64,000 nt of DNA, taken from positions 62,001-126,000 of the forward strand of contig NZ_JBHTCO010000002.1 in the NCBI RefSeq assembly GCF_042665295.1, written 5' to 3'. Every line of letters begins with the position of its first letter. Within the stretch, counting starts at the first letter, position 1. Positions 15,960 to 24,915 of the stretch are shown here, one piece after another. The stretch is from Scopulibacillus_A cellulosilyticus (GTDB lineage: Bacteria > Bacillota > Bacilli > Bacillales > Sporolactobacillaceae). The notes beneath the pieces are model-generated. The model made no database searches. It saw only the letters and a program-made list of their open reading frames with translations, and was not told where the DNA came from. Both the position numbers and the translations under genes were made by a program.

Positions 15960-17306
15960 TCATACCGATTGTGTAGACAGCATCCAATCAGGATGTTTGA
16001 TGGTTTGTTTGGTTAAATGGCAGCAGTAGTCATACCAGAGATTTTTTACAAAATAATCCTGCTTCCTGATAGCAGGGGATTTGAAAATAGTGCGGCCGGG
16101 TCTTGAATTAGCTTCAAATAGCCAAATACGTCCATCTTCGTCAATGCCAATATCCAACCCTAATTCGCCGATTAATTCATTGCTTTGTTGGTCAATGATT
16201 TCAGTCAGCGTAATGGCCGCATTTTTTAATTTAATTAAATATTCCTCTGCTTTTTTGGAGAACAGGTCATGAAGTGATTTTACTTGTCCGCCGTAGCTGA
16301 CATGAGTGGTAATACTGTCTTTCCCGGCAACTTTTGCTGCAGCCGCACTCATTTGCCATTTACCATCACCATCTTTATTAGTATGGATGCGGAAGTCAAT
16401 GGGACGTCCATTCTCTTTAATAAGATTAATGCCTTGTTGAAGAATGTAATGAGACAACAGGTTGCCGGGAAAATGAAAACTAATCAGGTCATCTAATGCA
16501 TCATATTTTTTAATTTGATATTGTCCTTGTTGATAATATTCACAAATAATTTCTTTGTTGTCTTTTTGTAATTTTTTAATACCCTGTCCTTTGCTTCCGT
16601 TTTTTGGTTTGAAATAAATGGCTTTATAATGATTGAGAAATTGTATAATGTCCTGTCGAGTAAAATTTTCTTTTGTATTAGGAAGGTATTGTGATGATAG
16701 CGGATGGTTTTTCAACATTTGATAGATCATCCACTTATTGAAAAATTTACTGTTAAACCATGGGATGCCATATTGATGGATAAATGTTTCTTTTATCTGT
16801 TTAATAATCGTATCTCTTTCTTTTCTTCTGCTCGGGATCCGGTCATAAACAACATGCGGGAAAGGTACTTTACAGGTCTCCCAGCCTTCATTATAAAATA
16901 GACCGTTGATCATACCATTTTGCCAATCCAAATCATCCGGACCAAAGATAAATGCATAGCCGCCTTTTTTATGAACATGACTAAGGAGATGTTTAAAATC
17001 ATTGGTACGTTCTCCGAATGGCCGGGGAGAGTTCTTTAATTTGCCGGCAGTAAAAATCCCTATTAATGGAAAAATGTTTATGGTTTCATTATTGATCTCT
17101 AACAGTATGCACGTTGAGTAGGGAATCGAACATTTTTTCCACAAATCTTCTGCAATAAGCATTGTTTCGGAGCGGTGCGGTTTAATATGACATTCAACAA
17201 TTTTGTTGGAAAATTTAATATAGTTTAATGTTTGATGATAAAGCTTTTCAGGTAAATAAACAGTATGGTCTTCTTTTTGATGTTGGCCAATGTTAACCCT
17301 CTCCAA
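15960..17306 (-). CDS. YheC/YheD-like ATP-grasp spore coat-associated protein
   Basis: A protein of about 448 residues of the YheC/YheD family, known in B. subtilis as endospore coat-associated proteins of unknown chemistry. The N-terminal part (up to about 190) contains NIFPLIGIFTAG and a YDRIPSRRKE motif. The C-terminal half is an ATP-grasp domain: IYFKPKNGSKGQGIKKL (ATP-binding loop), DFRIHTNKDGDGKWQMSAAAAKVAG, then ELGLDIGIDEDGRIWLFEANSRPG (metal-binding Glu and Asn). The TTG at 17306 lies eight bases from an AAAGGGG site. The ATG at 17312 is only two bases from it, and the ATG at 17348 has none, so the start is uncertain by a few residues. B. subtilis has two tandem paralogues; only one is present here. 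Confidence 0.85.
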   Translation of the reverse strand: MERVNIGQHQKEDHTVYLPEKLYHQTLNYIKFSNKIVECHIKPHRSETMLIAEDLWKKCSIPYSTCILLEINNETINIFPLIGIFTAGKLKNSPRPFGERTNDFKHLLSHVHKKGGYAFIFGPDDLDWQNGMINGLFYNEGWETCKVPFPHVVYDRIPSRRKERDTIIKQIKETFIHQYGIPWFNSKFFNKWMIYQMLKNHPLSSQYLPNTKENFTRQDIIQFLNHYKAIYFKPKNGSKGQGIKKLQKDNKEIICEYYQQGQYQIKKYDALDDLISFHFPGNLLSHYILQQGINLIKENGRPIDFRIHTNKDGDGKWQMSAAAAKVAGKDSITTHVSYGGQVKSLHDLFSKKAEEYLIKLKNAAITLTEIIDQQSNELIGELGLDIGIDEDGRIWLFEANSRPGRTIFKSPAIRKQDYFVKNLWYDYCCHLTKQTIKHPDWMLSTQSV

Positions 17307-17435
17307 AGTCATGACCCCTTTCAAGTGTGCTTTTTGTATAATTTTCATTTGAAAAGTCGTATAATGGATGGGTATATATCGATAACCATTTTATGAAAAG
17401 TAAATTTATATGTGAATATAAAGAAGGGGTCTTTC

Positions 17436-18581
17436 ATGTTTGATATCTTAGTCCATTTTGTTTTTTTAATCATAGTGGGTGCGATTATTGGCGGTTTAAC
17501 GAATCACATTGCGATAAAAATGTTGTTTCGTCCGCATAAAGCCATTTATATCGGTAAATTTCGTTTGCCGTTTACGCCGGGTTTAATTCCAAAAAGACAA
17601 GAGGAAATTGCTGTTCAGCTCGGACAGCTCGTTATGAAGCATTTAATAACGGCAGAAAGTATTGAAAAGAAGTTAAAAGAATCACGTTTTTCTAAAACAA
17701 TGACTGAACAGGTTCAAAAAGAGGTTAATAAATGGTTTGAAACAGAGCAAACTTTCCATGAAATATTAGACAGCATGACAGAGACCGATCCATTAGTTAA
17801 CCAGCTCGAAACAAAGACTGTTAATTTGCTAAAAGACCGGATCACTCATCAATTTAATCAGTTCAAAACTCAACCATTGGAAAATGTCATACCGGAAGCA
17901 GCATTAAATCGTATAGATCGTTCATTGTCCGGAGCCGCTTCCTTTTTAACTGAGCGGTTGGTCGATTACCTTGAAAGCGAAGAAGGCAAAGCCAGATGCC
18001 AATACGAATTGAACCGATTTTTTGAAAACAAGGGACTCCTTGGCAATATGTTAGGGATGCTTTTTAACAGCCAAATGATTGTTAACCGGATTTATCCCGA
18101 GCTTGTACATTTTATTAAACAAGCGTCATTTGAAGACATGTTGTACCAACTATTACAAAGGGAATGGGATCATTTGAAGGGTCAGCCCCTTGAAAGTATG
18201 CTGAATCGGACAAGCATTAATGAAGAAGACATTTTTCAATGGCTGTCCAATCAAATTAACAGCCACCTTCCGTATCGCAAATGGTTAGAACAAAAACCCG
18301 GCGATTTACCGATAGAATGGCGGGAAACGTTTGTTAACCGCTTAATTCCTCAATTGGTACAAAACGGACTGCACTTTGCTTCGCAAAAAGCGAGTGAGAT
18401 GCTGAAAAGCTTAGAAATAGAACAATTGGTTTCAGACCAAGTAAGAGGCTTTTCACTCTCTGAATTGGAACAAGTTGTTCTCATCATATCTAAACGTGAA
18501 TTTAAAATGATTACGTATCTTGGTGCGCTGCTTGGAGGAATTATTGGACTAATTCAAGGATTATTATTGTTAGTTATATGA
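17436..18581 (+). CDS. yheB: YheB-like membrane-anchored protein (DUF445)
   Basis: A 381-residue DUF445 protein. An N-terminal membrane helix (residues 4-24) runs into GGLTNHIAIKMLFRPHKAIYIGKFRLPFTPG, followed by a conserved GLIPKRQEEIAVQLG. A long amphipathic helical region (50-350) comes next, and a C-terminal membrane helix closes the protein (GALLGGIIGLIQGLLLLVI). The ATG at 17436 has an AAGAAGGGG site; the track could open 24 bases earlier without one. It is transcribed away from the YheC/D gene and towards yheA. Function is unknown. Confidence 0.9.
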   Translation: MFDILVHFVFLIIVGAIIGGLTNHIAIKMLFRPHKAIYIGKFRLPFTPGLIPKRQEEIAVQLGQLVMKHLITAESIEKKLKESRFSKTMTEQVQKEVNKWFETEQTFHEILDSMTETDPLVNQLETKTVNLLKDRITHQFNQFKTQPLENVIPEAALNRIDRSLSGAASFLTERLVDYLESEEGKARCQYELNRFFENKGLLGNMLGMLFNSQMIVNRIYPELVHFIKQASFEDMLYQLLQREWDHLKGQPLESMLNRTSINEEDIFQWLSNQINSHLPYRKWLEQKPGDLPIEWRETFVNRLIPQLVQNGLHFASQKASEMLKSLEIEQLVSDQVRGFSLSELEQVVLIISKREFKMITYLGALLGGIIGLIQGLLLLVI

Positions 18582-18640
18582 TGAAATATAGTACGTATTA
18601 ATGTTATAGTAGACATTGATAAAATTTTAGGAGGCTAATA

Positions 18641-18997
18641 ATGGCTAATTTACATGATATCGCTTATGATTTGGAAAAAGCGATACGCGACAGCGACGAA
18701 TATCAAACACTGACTAATGCTTACAAAGCAGTAAACGCGGATGATGTTGCAAAGAAAATGTTTGATAACTTCCGTCAGCTGCAATTGACACTCCAGCAAA
18801 AGCAAATGACTGGAGAACAGATTACTGAAGAAGAAGCGCAAAAAGCCCAACAGCAAGTACAACTTATTCAGCAGCATGAAGCTATTTCTAATTTGATGGC
18901 CGCAGAACAAAGAATGAGTATGTTAATTACTGATCTAAATAAAATCATAACGAAGCCGTTAGAAGACATTTACGGAAATCCGGAAAATTTATCTTAA
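18641..18997 (+). CDS. yheA: YheA, YlbF/YmcA family protein
   Basis: A 118-residue all-helical protein of the YlbF/YmcA family. Signatures are AYDLEKAIRDSDEYQTLTNAY, FDNFRQLQLTLQQKQ, and the C-terminal MLITDLNKIITKPLEDIYG. Paralogues YlbF and YmcA form the RNase-Y-associated complex in B. subtilis; YheA itself is uncharacterised. Perfect AGGAGG site; strong terminator after the stop. Confidence 0.92.
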   Translation: MANLHDIAYDLEKAIRDSDEYQTLTNAYKAVNADDVAKKMFDNFRQLQLTLQQKQMTGEQITEEEAQKAQQQVQLIQQHEAISNLMAAEQRMSMLITDLNKIITKPLEDIYGNPENLS

Positions 18998-19012
18998 AAA
19001 ACGGGAAACGGG

Positions 19013-19038
19013 GTCCAGCTTTTAAGCTGGATCTTTTT
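19013..19038 (+). terminator. terminator of yheA
   Basis: GTCCAGCTT/AAGCTGGATC hairpin with six or seven T following. Confidence 0.87.
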
Positions 19039-19050
19039 TAATGTCATTTT

Positions 19051-19092
19051 AGGAGCGAAAAATGATGTTATGAGCGATAATCAAATTTTATC
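19051..19092. repeat. two-unit relative of the 20-bp array
   Basis: Two successive units beginning GGAGCGAAA (19052) and TGAGCGATA (19071), 19 bases apart, each followed by AT-rich sequence ending in TTA. They match the consensus of the 12-unit array at 52654-52884. They lie between the yheA terminator and yhaX. Confidence 0.65.
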
Positions 19093-19245
19093 ATCTAAAT
19101 CAAAGGTTTTGGCCGTTTTTACGATTCAAAAGGATGACATTTAACTTCAATTATAAAGTTCTGACGCCTGTTCTATTTCCCCATGGTTAAACATAAGTTT
19201 GAAAACAGAGGGCTAAGTAAATTTTTTATCAAAAGGGGGATTACC

Positions 19246-20082
19246 TTGGTATACCGCATGCTTGCTTTAGACATCGATGGCACCCTTTTAAGAAGTAATC
19301 ATAAGCTTGATAAAAATACCCGGGATGCAGTGGATTATGCAAAAAGGAAAGGTGTTGCTGTAACGCTTGTTTCGGAAAGGCATTTTCATTCGGCGGCAAA
19401 AGTTGCTAAAGCATTGAAACTAAAATATCCTATCATCGCTCATAATGGCGCATTTGTCTCTGCCTCTTTAGATGATCCATTGTATACAAGTAAAATTGAG
19501 CATCATATTTTATTGCAGCTTGTTGAGTTTTTAGAAACTTATCCATGCCACATCCGAGTATCACATGAACGGTTATCCGTCAGTAACCGTCCAAAACAAA
19601 GAAATCTCATCGCAAAAATGACGATAGGCGTTAGTGAGCCGTTATTTTATCCAGTCACATATGTGGATTCTTTGAGCAAGTATCTTCATGAAAATCTCGA
19701 AAGTGCAACAGATGTTAAAGTAGAACTTTATCAAAATAATATGAGTGAAGTTTTGGAAGCACTAGAAGACTTCTTCCCAACAATCCAAGTTGTAAAAAAT
19801 ACAGAAACCCAATTAACCTTAACGCACTTGGGAACATCGAAATTTGATGGTCTCGTTCATTTGGCACAATATCTGGGTGTACCTATATCGGAAACAGTAG
19901 CTGTCGGCGATGGCTTTGAAGATATAGAAATGATCGAAAAAGCAGGATTAGGTGTGGCAATGAATCAGGCACCGAAAGAAGTGAAAGAAAAAGCGAAATG
20001 GGTGACAAGATCTAATGATATGGATGGTGTCGCTTATATGATCAGAGAAGTGTTCCGTAAACAAATGCGTGTTCATGTATAA
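19246..20082 (+). CDS. yhaX: HAD-superfamily (Cof-type) phosphatase, YhaX-like
   Basis: A 278-residue haloacid-dehalogenase hydrolase of the Cof/IIB subfamily. Motif I is LALDIDGTLLRSN (nucleophile Asp near residue 8), with PIIAHNGAF and the C-terminal motif IV GDGFEDIEMIEKAG. Motif II is unusual: VTLVSERHF, where Thr/Ser-Gly-Arg is commoner. The TTG at 19246 follows AAAAGGGGG by about five bases and gives the VYRMLALDIDG start typical of YhaX. An earlier in-frame ATG (19183) lacks a site. The B. subtilis orthologue is expressed in the mother cell under sigma-E; the substrate is unknown. Confidence 0.88.
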   Translation: MVYRMLALDIDGTLLRSNHKLDKNTRDAVDYAKRKGVAVTLVSERHFHSAAKVAKALKLKYPIIAHNGAFVSASLDDPLYTSKIEHHILLQLVEFLETYPCHIRVSHERLSVSNRPKQRNLIAKMTIGVSEPLFYPVTYVDSLSKYLHENLESATDVKVELYQNNMSEVLEALEDFFPTIQVVKNTETQLTLTHLGTSKFDGLVHLAQYLGVPISETVAVGDGFEDIEMIEKAGLGVAMNQAPKEVKEKAKWVTRSNDMDGVAYMIREVFRKQMRVHV

Positions 20083-20083
20083 T

Positions 20084-20112
20084 CCCTTGAAGCAGCCTTC
20101 AAGGGTTTTTTA
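20084..20112 (+). terminator. terminator of yhaX
   Basis: CCCTTGAAG/CTTCAAGGG hairpin followed by six T. Confidence 0.87.
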
Positions 20113-20200
20113 TATTTTAAAATTTGAGAAGGTGTTTCCGTGTAATCCCATTCACAGAAGCTTATTAAGGCCTTTTGGCAGCAAAGAAGTTTTATGCGAG

Positions 20201-20686
20201 TTATGATTTTGAAGTATCTAAGTGATCGGCATAATAGCGCAATGATTTCTCATAATATTGTATATCTCTTCGGCTGGTGGTTTCGATTAATTGATGAAGC
20301 AGGAGTTGAACGGCCTGATTATTTTCTTGAAGATTATATAAGGTAATGGCTTTAAAGATGATAAGCGGACGGAAATCAGGGAAGCGTTCCAATCCATTTT
20401 CCAAACATCTTAACGCTTCTCTGTATCGTCTGAGTACCCGTAATGAACTGCCTAAATTCGCATAAGCAATTTGCAATTGGTGTTCCGGAAGCCCAAGTTG
20501 AATAGCCTTCTCGTATAATGGAACAGCTTTTGACTCGAATCCCAGGCGATCGCAGCAAATCGCAGCTTGAAATTGAATGTCTGAATCCTTAGGATGTTCT
20601 TTGGCAAGGTCTGATACAAGCTGAACAGCCTTTTCCGGGGCATTTTCGCTTTCAATGATTTCAAGCTTTTGTAAAAAGGTTAACAT
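20201..20686 (-). CDS. tetratricopeptide-repeat protein
   Basis: A 161-residue soluble protein built of about four TPR units (for example QFQAAICCDRLGFESKAVPLYEKAI and ANLGSSLRVLRRYREALRCLENGLERFP). It resembles the TPR_5 type found in Bacillales. A full AAGGAGG site precedes the ATG at 20686. Such repeats mediate protein-protein contacts; the partner cannot be deduced. It is in a single-gene unit convergent with yhaX. Confidence 0.8.
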   Translation of the reverse strand: MLTFLQKLEIIESENAPEKAVQLVSDLAKEHPKDSDIQFQAAICCDRLGFESKAVPLYEKAIQLGLPEHQLQIAYANLGSSLRVLRRYREALRCLENGLERFPDFRPLIIFKAITLYNLQENNQAVQLLLHQLIETTSRRDIQYYEKSLRYYADHLDTSKS

Positions 20687-20803
20687 GGTTAAGTCCTCCT
20701 TATTTCGATCGTGAAGGATCTTATGTTAAAAGACTTATGCAGCTGATGGACAAGTTATGCAAATAAAATTTGTCACAATAAAACCAGGAAACTCTTAATA
20801 AAT

Positions 20804-20989
20804 CTATCTGTGGAAAAGAATAAGCTGACCGCTGTCTGAAGTCAGTCTGTTTGTATGATTTTCATAGTTTTCTTCTTTAAGGCGCTTTGCTCCCAATGCT
20901 TTTCCTTCATCATCATTGGCGGCTTCAAAAGATTCTTCCAATATTTTTGATCCATCTTTTTCATAGACTGTTAATGTGTATTTTGGCAT
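20804..20989 (-). CDS. small YhzC-like protein (61 aa)
   Basis: A 61-residue protein, probably a small beta-strand fold: PKYTLTVYEKDGSKILEESFEA, then NDDEGKALGAKRLKEENY and SGQLILFHR. This pattern resembles the short YhzC protein of Bacillus, found near yhaX there; that likeness is from memory. AAGGAGG site directly upstream. Function unknown. Confidence 0.7.
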   Translation of the reverse strand: MPKYTLTVYEKDGSKILEESFEAANDDEGKALGAKRLKEENYENHTNRLTSDSGQLILFHR

Positions 20990-21145
20990 CTTTACGGCCT
21001 CCTTGAAATTATTCTTATCATTTATTTATTCAATTTTCTATATTAAAATCCTTTTTTCTATGTTTAAATAGTTAGTGTGATGAAACTTTTTCCACTTTTG
21101 TACGTTAATTAGGAGGTTGGATTTTTAAAAAGGGGGATGTGTATT

Positions 21146-22042
21146 TTGGCTTTAACTTTGAATCAAGTCGTTAAACGTTTTGGAGATTTTACTGCGGTCA
21201 GTCATTTATCACTTGAAATTCCCGAGAAGCGGATGTTTGGTTTTCTGGGTGCAAACGGTGCCGGCAAAACAACAACATTTCGCATGATTCTTGACTTGCT
21301 TAAGCCAACTTCGGGGGATATTTTGTGGGAAGGGAGGAAATTAACATATCGGGACAGCCAGCTGATTGGGTATTTGCCTGAAGAGCGGGGATTATATCCT
21401 AAAGTAAAAGTTTCAGAACAGCTTGTATACTTTGGAAAGCTAAAAGGGATGACGAAAAAAAGTGCTCAAAATGAAGCAAAGAAGTGGCTTGAGGTCTTTG
21501 ATATTCCAGAATATTACGATAAAAAAATAGAAGAATTATCAAAGGGCAACCAGCAAAAAATTCAATTTATTGCGGCGGTTATACATAAGCCTCATTTACT
21601 TATTTTAGATGAACCTTTTTCAGGGCTTGATCCTGTTAATGTTGAAAAGTTAAAGGAAGCGGTTATTAAGCTTAAAGAGCAAGGGACATCGATTATTTTT
21701 TCAAGCCATCGCATGGATCACGTTGAAGAACTGTGTGAGAATCTCTGTATTATGCATCATGGAAAGCCGTTAGTTTCAGGTACACTTCAAGAAGTCAAAA
21801 ATTCTTATGGGAAAAAAACTGTCTTAGTTAATGGGAACTTTGAAACAGAAGATCTAAAAGAGCTACCGGGTGTTCTGGATTATAAAAAAGATAACCGCGG
21901 CACTTATTTTAAAATTGATCATGAAGATGTGTCACAGGAAATTTTTCAGCGTATTTCCACAAGAGGCTTTGTAAAAACGTTTAGTATTGAAGAACCGACT
22001 TTAAATGAAATATTTATTGATAAAGTGGGTGGCCATTCATGA
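21146..22042 (+). CDS. yhaQ: ABC transporter ATPase, YhaQ-like (Na/drug export type)
   Basis: A 298-residue ATP-binding subunit of a NatAB-type exporter. Walker A GANGAGKTT (near residue 36), signature LSKGNQQKI, Walker B LLILDEPFSGLDP and the switch histidine in SSHRMDH are all intact. The C-terminal extension ends in EPTLNEIFIDKVGG, typical of DUF4162-tailed ATPases. The start TTG at 21146 gives the family N-terminus ALTLNQVVKRFG. The ATG three codons earlier touches the AAGGGGG site and is less likely. Its stop overlaps the yhaP start. The partner is the permease YhaP; the exported substrate is not known. Confidence 0.9.
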   Translation: MALTLNQVVKRFGDFTAVSHLSLEIPEKRMFGFLGANGAGKTTTFRMILDLLKPTSGDILWEGRKLTYRDSQLIGYLPEERGLYPKVKVSEQLVYFGKLKGMTKKSAQNEAKKWLEVFDIPEYYDKKIEELSKGNQQKIQFIAAVIHKPHLLILDEPFSGLDPVNVEKLKEAVIKLKEQGTSIIFSSHRMDHVEELCENLCIMHHGKPLVSGTLQEVKNSYGKKTVLVNGNFETEDLKELPGVLDYKKDNRGTYFKIDHEDVSQEIFQRISTRGFVKTFSIEEPTLNEIFIDKVGGHS

Positions 22043-23292
22043 ATAAATTTTGGATTGTATTTTCACAAACTTATTTTTCAAAATTAAAGTCTAAACCATT
22101 CATAAGTACGATCATTATTTCGATAATTTTAATTGCTGTTATGGTTAACTTGCCGAAAATCACATCTTATTTTAATAAAAATCATGTGGAAAAAGTTGCT
22201 GTGATTGATCATACTCATCAGCTGTTTCGGCCATTAAATTTGCAAATAAAGAAAGTAAATAAAGACATTAAGCTAACGCCATTTGAAAAAGGAGAAGCCC
22301 AAGCCAAAAAAGCGGTTAAGGATGGAAAATATAAAGGTTACCTTATTCTTGATAAAACTTCCGAAGGTTTGCCGAAAGCTTCTTACTATGCGATGAAACT
22401 TTCAGATGAAACGGTAAGTGATCAAATCAAGCAATCTCTCCAGCAAATAAAAAGCATGATGGCTACTGAGCAGCTGGGGTTAAATTCTCAAAAACTGGCA
22501 AAGATTAGTGCTCCGGTTGATTTCCATAAACAATCGCTTGATAAAGGTGCTAAAACCGAAAAAGAAATTGACCAAGCAAGGGTTCTTGTCTATATACTGG
22601 TTTTGTTAATTTATATGATGGTTGTTGGGTACGGTTCTATGATTGCGCAAGAAATTGCTTCGGAAAAATCCTCGCGGGTGATGGAGCTTATCGTTTCAAG
22701 CGTTTCCCCGGGGATTCATATGATAAGCAAGGTTGTTGCTCTGGCACTCTTAGGGTTGACGCAATATGTCATTTTCTTTTTGACAGGTATTCTGGCAATC
22801 AAATTAAGCGGTTCTGACATCAATGAATACCTTCATCAAAATATTGGATTAAATCATATTCCTTTTGCGACTCTTATATTTGCTGTTATTTTCTTTCTGC
22901 TTGGTTACTTTCTTTACGCAACGATGTTTGCGGTCATCGGGTCGTTAGTTAATCGTTTGGAAGAAGTCGGCCAGGCGATTATGCCGGTGACGATGTTGAT
23001 CATGATCGGCTTTTTCCTTGCTATTTACGGTTGTATGGGCAATCCCGAATCAACATTGGTGACGGTTACTTCTTATATTCCTTTCTTTACGCCGATGATG
23101 ATGTTCTTGCGGGTGGGAATATTGTCTGTCCCGTTTTGGGAATGGGGATCAGGTATTCTCATCATGATTGTCTCCATCGCTTTGCTCATATGGATAGGCA
23201 CGCGTGTTTATAAGGGCGGCGTGTTAATGTACCAATCGTCGTCTGTTTTTAAAGCGATGAAAAGTGCGTTGAAGATTACGAAAGAATCATAG
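22039..23292 (+). CDS. yhaP: ABC transporter permease, YhaP-like (ABC-2)
   Basis: A 417-residue ABC-2 type permease. One N-terminal membrane helix (20-42) is followed by a large extracytoplasmic domain (about 50-175). A block of five or six helices starts at VLVYILVLLIYMMVVGYGSMIAQEIASEKSSRVMELIVSSVSP, the conserved ABC-2 coupling segment. Translation overlaps yhaQ by four bases. A terminator follows. Together YhaQP is related to NatAB sodium or drug exporters; actual substrate unknown. Confidence 0.9.
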   Translation: MNKFWIVFSQTYFSKLKSKPFISTIIISIILIAVMVNLPKITSYFNKNHVEKVAVIDHTHQLFRPLNLQIKKVNKDIKLTPFEKGEAQAKKAVKDGKYKGYLILDKTSEGLPKASYYAMKLSDETVSDQIKQSLQQIKSMMATEQLGLNSQKLAKISAPVDFHKQSLDKGAKTEKEIDQARVLVYILVLLIYMMVVGYGSMIAQEIASEKSSRVMELIVSSVSPGIHMISKVVALALLGLTQYVIFFLTGILAIKLSGSDINEYLHQNIGLNHIPFATLIFAVIFFLLGYFLYATMFAVIGSLVNRLEEVGQAIMPVTMLIMIGFFLAIYGCMGNPESTLVTVTSYIPFFTPMMMFLRVGILSVPFWEWGSGILIMIVSIALLIWIGTRVYKGGVLMYQSSSVFKAMKSALKITKES

Positions 23293-23295
23293 TGA

Positions 23296-23334
23296 ACCTG
23301 GAAGCATGACCGTTTTGTCATGCTTCTAATTTTG
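23296..23334 (+). terminator. terminator of yhaQP
   Basis: GAAGCATGAC/GTCATGCTTC hairpin with a 6-base loop, then TAATTTTG. Confidence 0.75.
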
Positions 23335-23400
23335 TATTTTATTTGAATCCCTCCGTAAATCTGTAAATGATGACAATAGAGGCCGGTTCCTAAAGGAATT

Positions 23401-23621
23401 GCCATTTCTCGTCGCAAATCTGCAAAAGATGTTATTCAAGTAGCGGCTGGTGTGGTGCTCCAACGCCGACGGTTATTCTTAGAAGCGACGCCACTTCTCG
23501 TCGCAGCTCGCAGTAGTTCGAGATGATTATGCTCGGTGCTCCTACGCCGACGACTATTCAAAGTAGTATTGCCACTTCTCGTCGCAAATTCGCAAAAGAT
23601 GCCTATTCAGGTAGCTGATTT
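23401..23621. repeat. imperfect tandem repeat R4
   Basis: Two and a half units starting at 23401, 23490 and 23571, each opening GCCA(C/T)TTCTCGTCGCA. The first two continue to GGTGCTCC(A/T)ACGCCGACG. The spacer GCAAAAGATG...TATTCA...GTAGC is shared by units one and three. The block is clearly richer in G+C than the flanks and fills most of the 370-base gap between yhaP and yhaO. No reading frame was recognised. Confidence 0.75.
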
Positions 23622-23661
23622 GGTACAATGATAGTAAGAAAATGAAGTGGGGGGCGGTTGC

Positions 23662-24915
23662 GTGTCTATACGGTTTATTCATGCGGCGGATTGTCATTTG
23701 GATCGTCCTTTTTCCGGGGTTAGCCAGTATCCGCCGCATTTGGCGGAGCGGTTTCAAGAGAGCACTTTCACCGCGTTAGAACGCCTTATCGGGCGGGCCA
23801 TTTTAGAAAAAGTTGATTTTATTATTTTTGCAGGAGATATTTATGATCAAAATCATAGAAGTTTACGGGCGCAAAAGCGTTTTGTAAAAAATATGAACCT
23901 ATTAAGGAATCATGACATAGACGTCTATATCACTCATGGCAACCATGATTTTCTTGATGATAAAAATCACTTGTTAAATCTTCCCGAAAATGTCCATGTC
24001 TTTGGACCAACGGTCAGTATGATACCTTTTGATAAACAAGGAAGACCCCGTGTTCATCTATATGGATTCAGCTATCCAAAGCGTCATGTGCTTGATGATA
24101 TGTCCTATGCTTATCAAAAAAAGGATGGCGCGGATTATCATGTCGGGATTTTACATGGCAGTGTTCTCGGCAACCATGACCATGATGTTTATGCACCATT
24201 CACAATAAAATCTCTCATTGAAAAGGATTTTGATTATTGGGCCTTAGGACACATTCATAAACGGCAAAACCTCAATAATGAGCCGCCCATTCACTATCCA
24301 GGCAATATTCAGGGAGCAAATATTAAAGAAACCGGAGAAAAAGGGGCTTTGCTCGTTGACTTGGATCATGACGAAGCCAAAGTTTCTTTTATTCAAACGG
24401 CAGACGTTATATGGCTTGATGAAATCGTCTCAGTTTCTGATTGCTCTTCAATTGACGGTTTAATTAATAAAATTGAAAGTTTAAAAGAAAATTTAAGGCA
24501 AGAAGCTGGTGTCATTACCCGCCTGACATTAACCGGGTCCGGCCCGCTTCATTACATGCTCTATGATGAAACGGTTTTAGAGGAAATGCTTGATGCCTGC
24601 CGTGACGGGGAAGAGGACAGTGAAAGTTTTGTCTGGGTCATGTCCATTCATGTTCGTACGAAACCTGAATGGGACAGAGAACAATTGCTTTCTTCTCCTT
24701 ATTTTACAGGCGATCTGCTTCGTTTATCACATCAAGAATCTACAATTATTGATATGGTTTCCGATCTTTATAATCATAGACGAGCTAAAAGGTATTTAGA
24801 TACTCTGAATAAGGATGAAGAATTAGAGATATTAAACGAAGCTGAAACATTATTAATAGATGGATTGTATGACCTTGAAAAGGATGGAAAAAATGTTCAG
24901 AATCAATCAGATTAA
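23662..24915 (+). CDS. yhaO: DNA exonuclease subunit YhaO (MRE11/SbcD family)
   Basis: A 417-residue metallophosphoesterase nuclease of the SbcD/Mre11 family. Metal-site motifs are HAADCHLDRPF (Asp/His near residue 10), FAGDIYDQNHRS, GNHDF, LHGSVLG and WALGHIHK, all intact. The GTG at 23662 gives the expected SIRFIHAADCHLD start, with a GGGGGGCGG site upstream. It overlaps yhaN by 23 bases, so the two subunits are made together. By analogy with SbcCD, the pair processes DNA ends or hairpins; YhaO/N of B. subtilis is less studied. Confidence 0.93.
   Translation: MSIRFIHAADCHLDRPFSGVSQYPPHLAERFQESTFTALERLIGRAILEKVDFIIFAGDIYDQNHRSLRAQKRFVKNMNLLRNHDIDVYITHGNHDFLDDKNHLLNLPENVHVFGPTVSMIPFDKQGRPRVHLYGFSYPKRHVLDDMSYAYQKKDGADYHVGILHGSVLGNHDHDVYAPFTIKSLIEKDFDYWALGHIHKRQNLNNEPPIHYPGNIQGANIKETGEKGALLVDLDHDEAKVSFIQTADVIWLDEIVSVSDCSSIDGLINKIESLKENLRQEAGVITRLTLTGSGPLHYMLYDETVLEEMLDACRDGEEDSESFVWVMSIHVRTKPEWDREQLLSSPYFTGDLLRLSHQESTIIDMVSDLYNHRRAKRYLDTLNKDEELEILNEAETLLIDGLYDLEKDGKNVQNQSD

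Noticed and set aside
23554..23757. 67-residue minus-strand frame upstream of yhaO
   Set aside because: Overlaps the tandem repeat and the yhaO start; no ribosome site.
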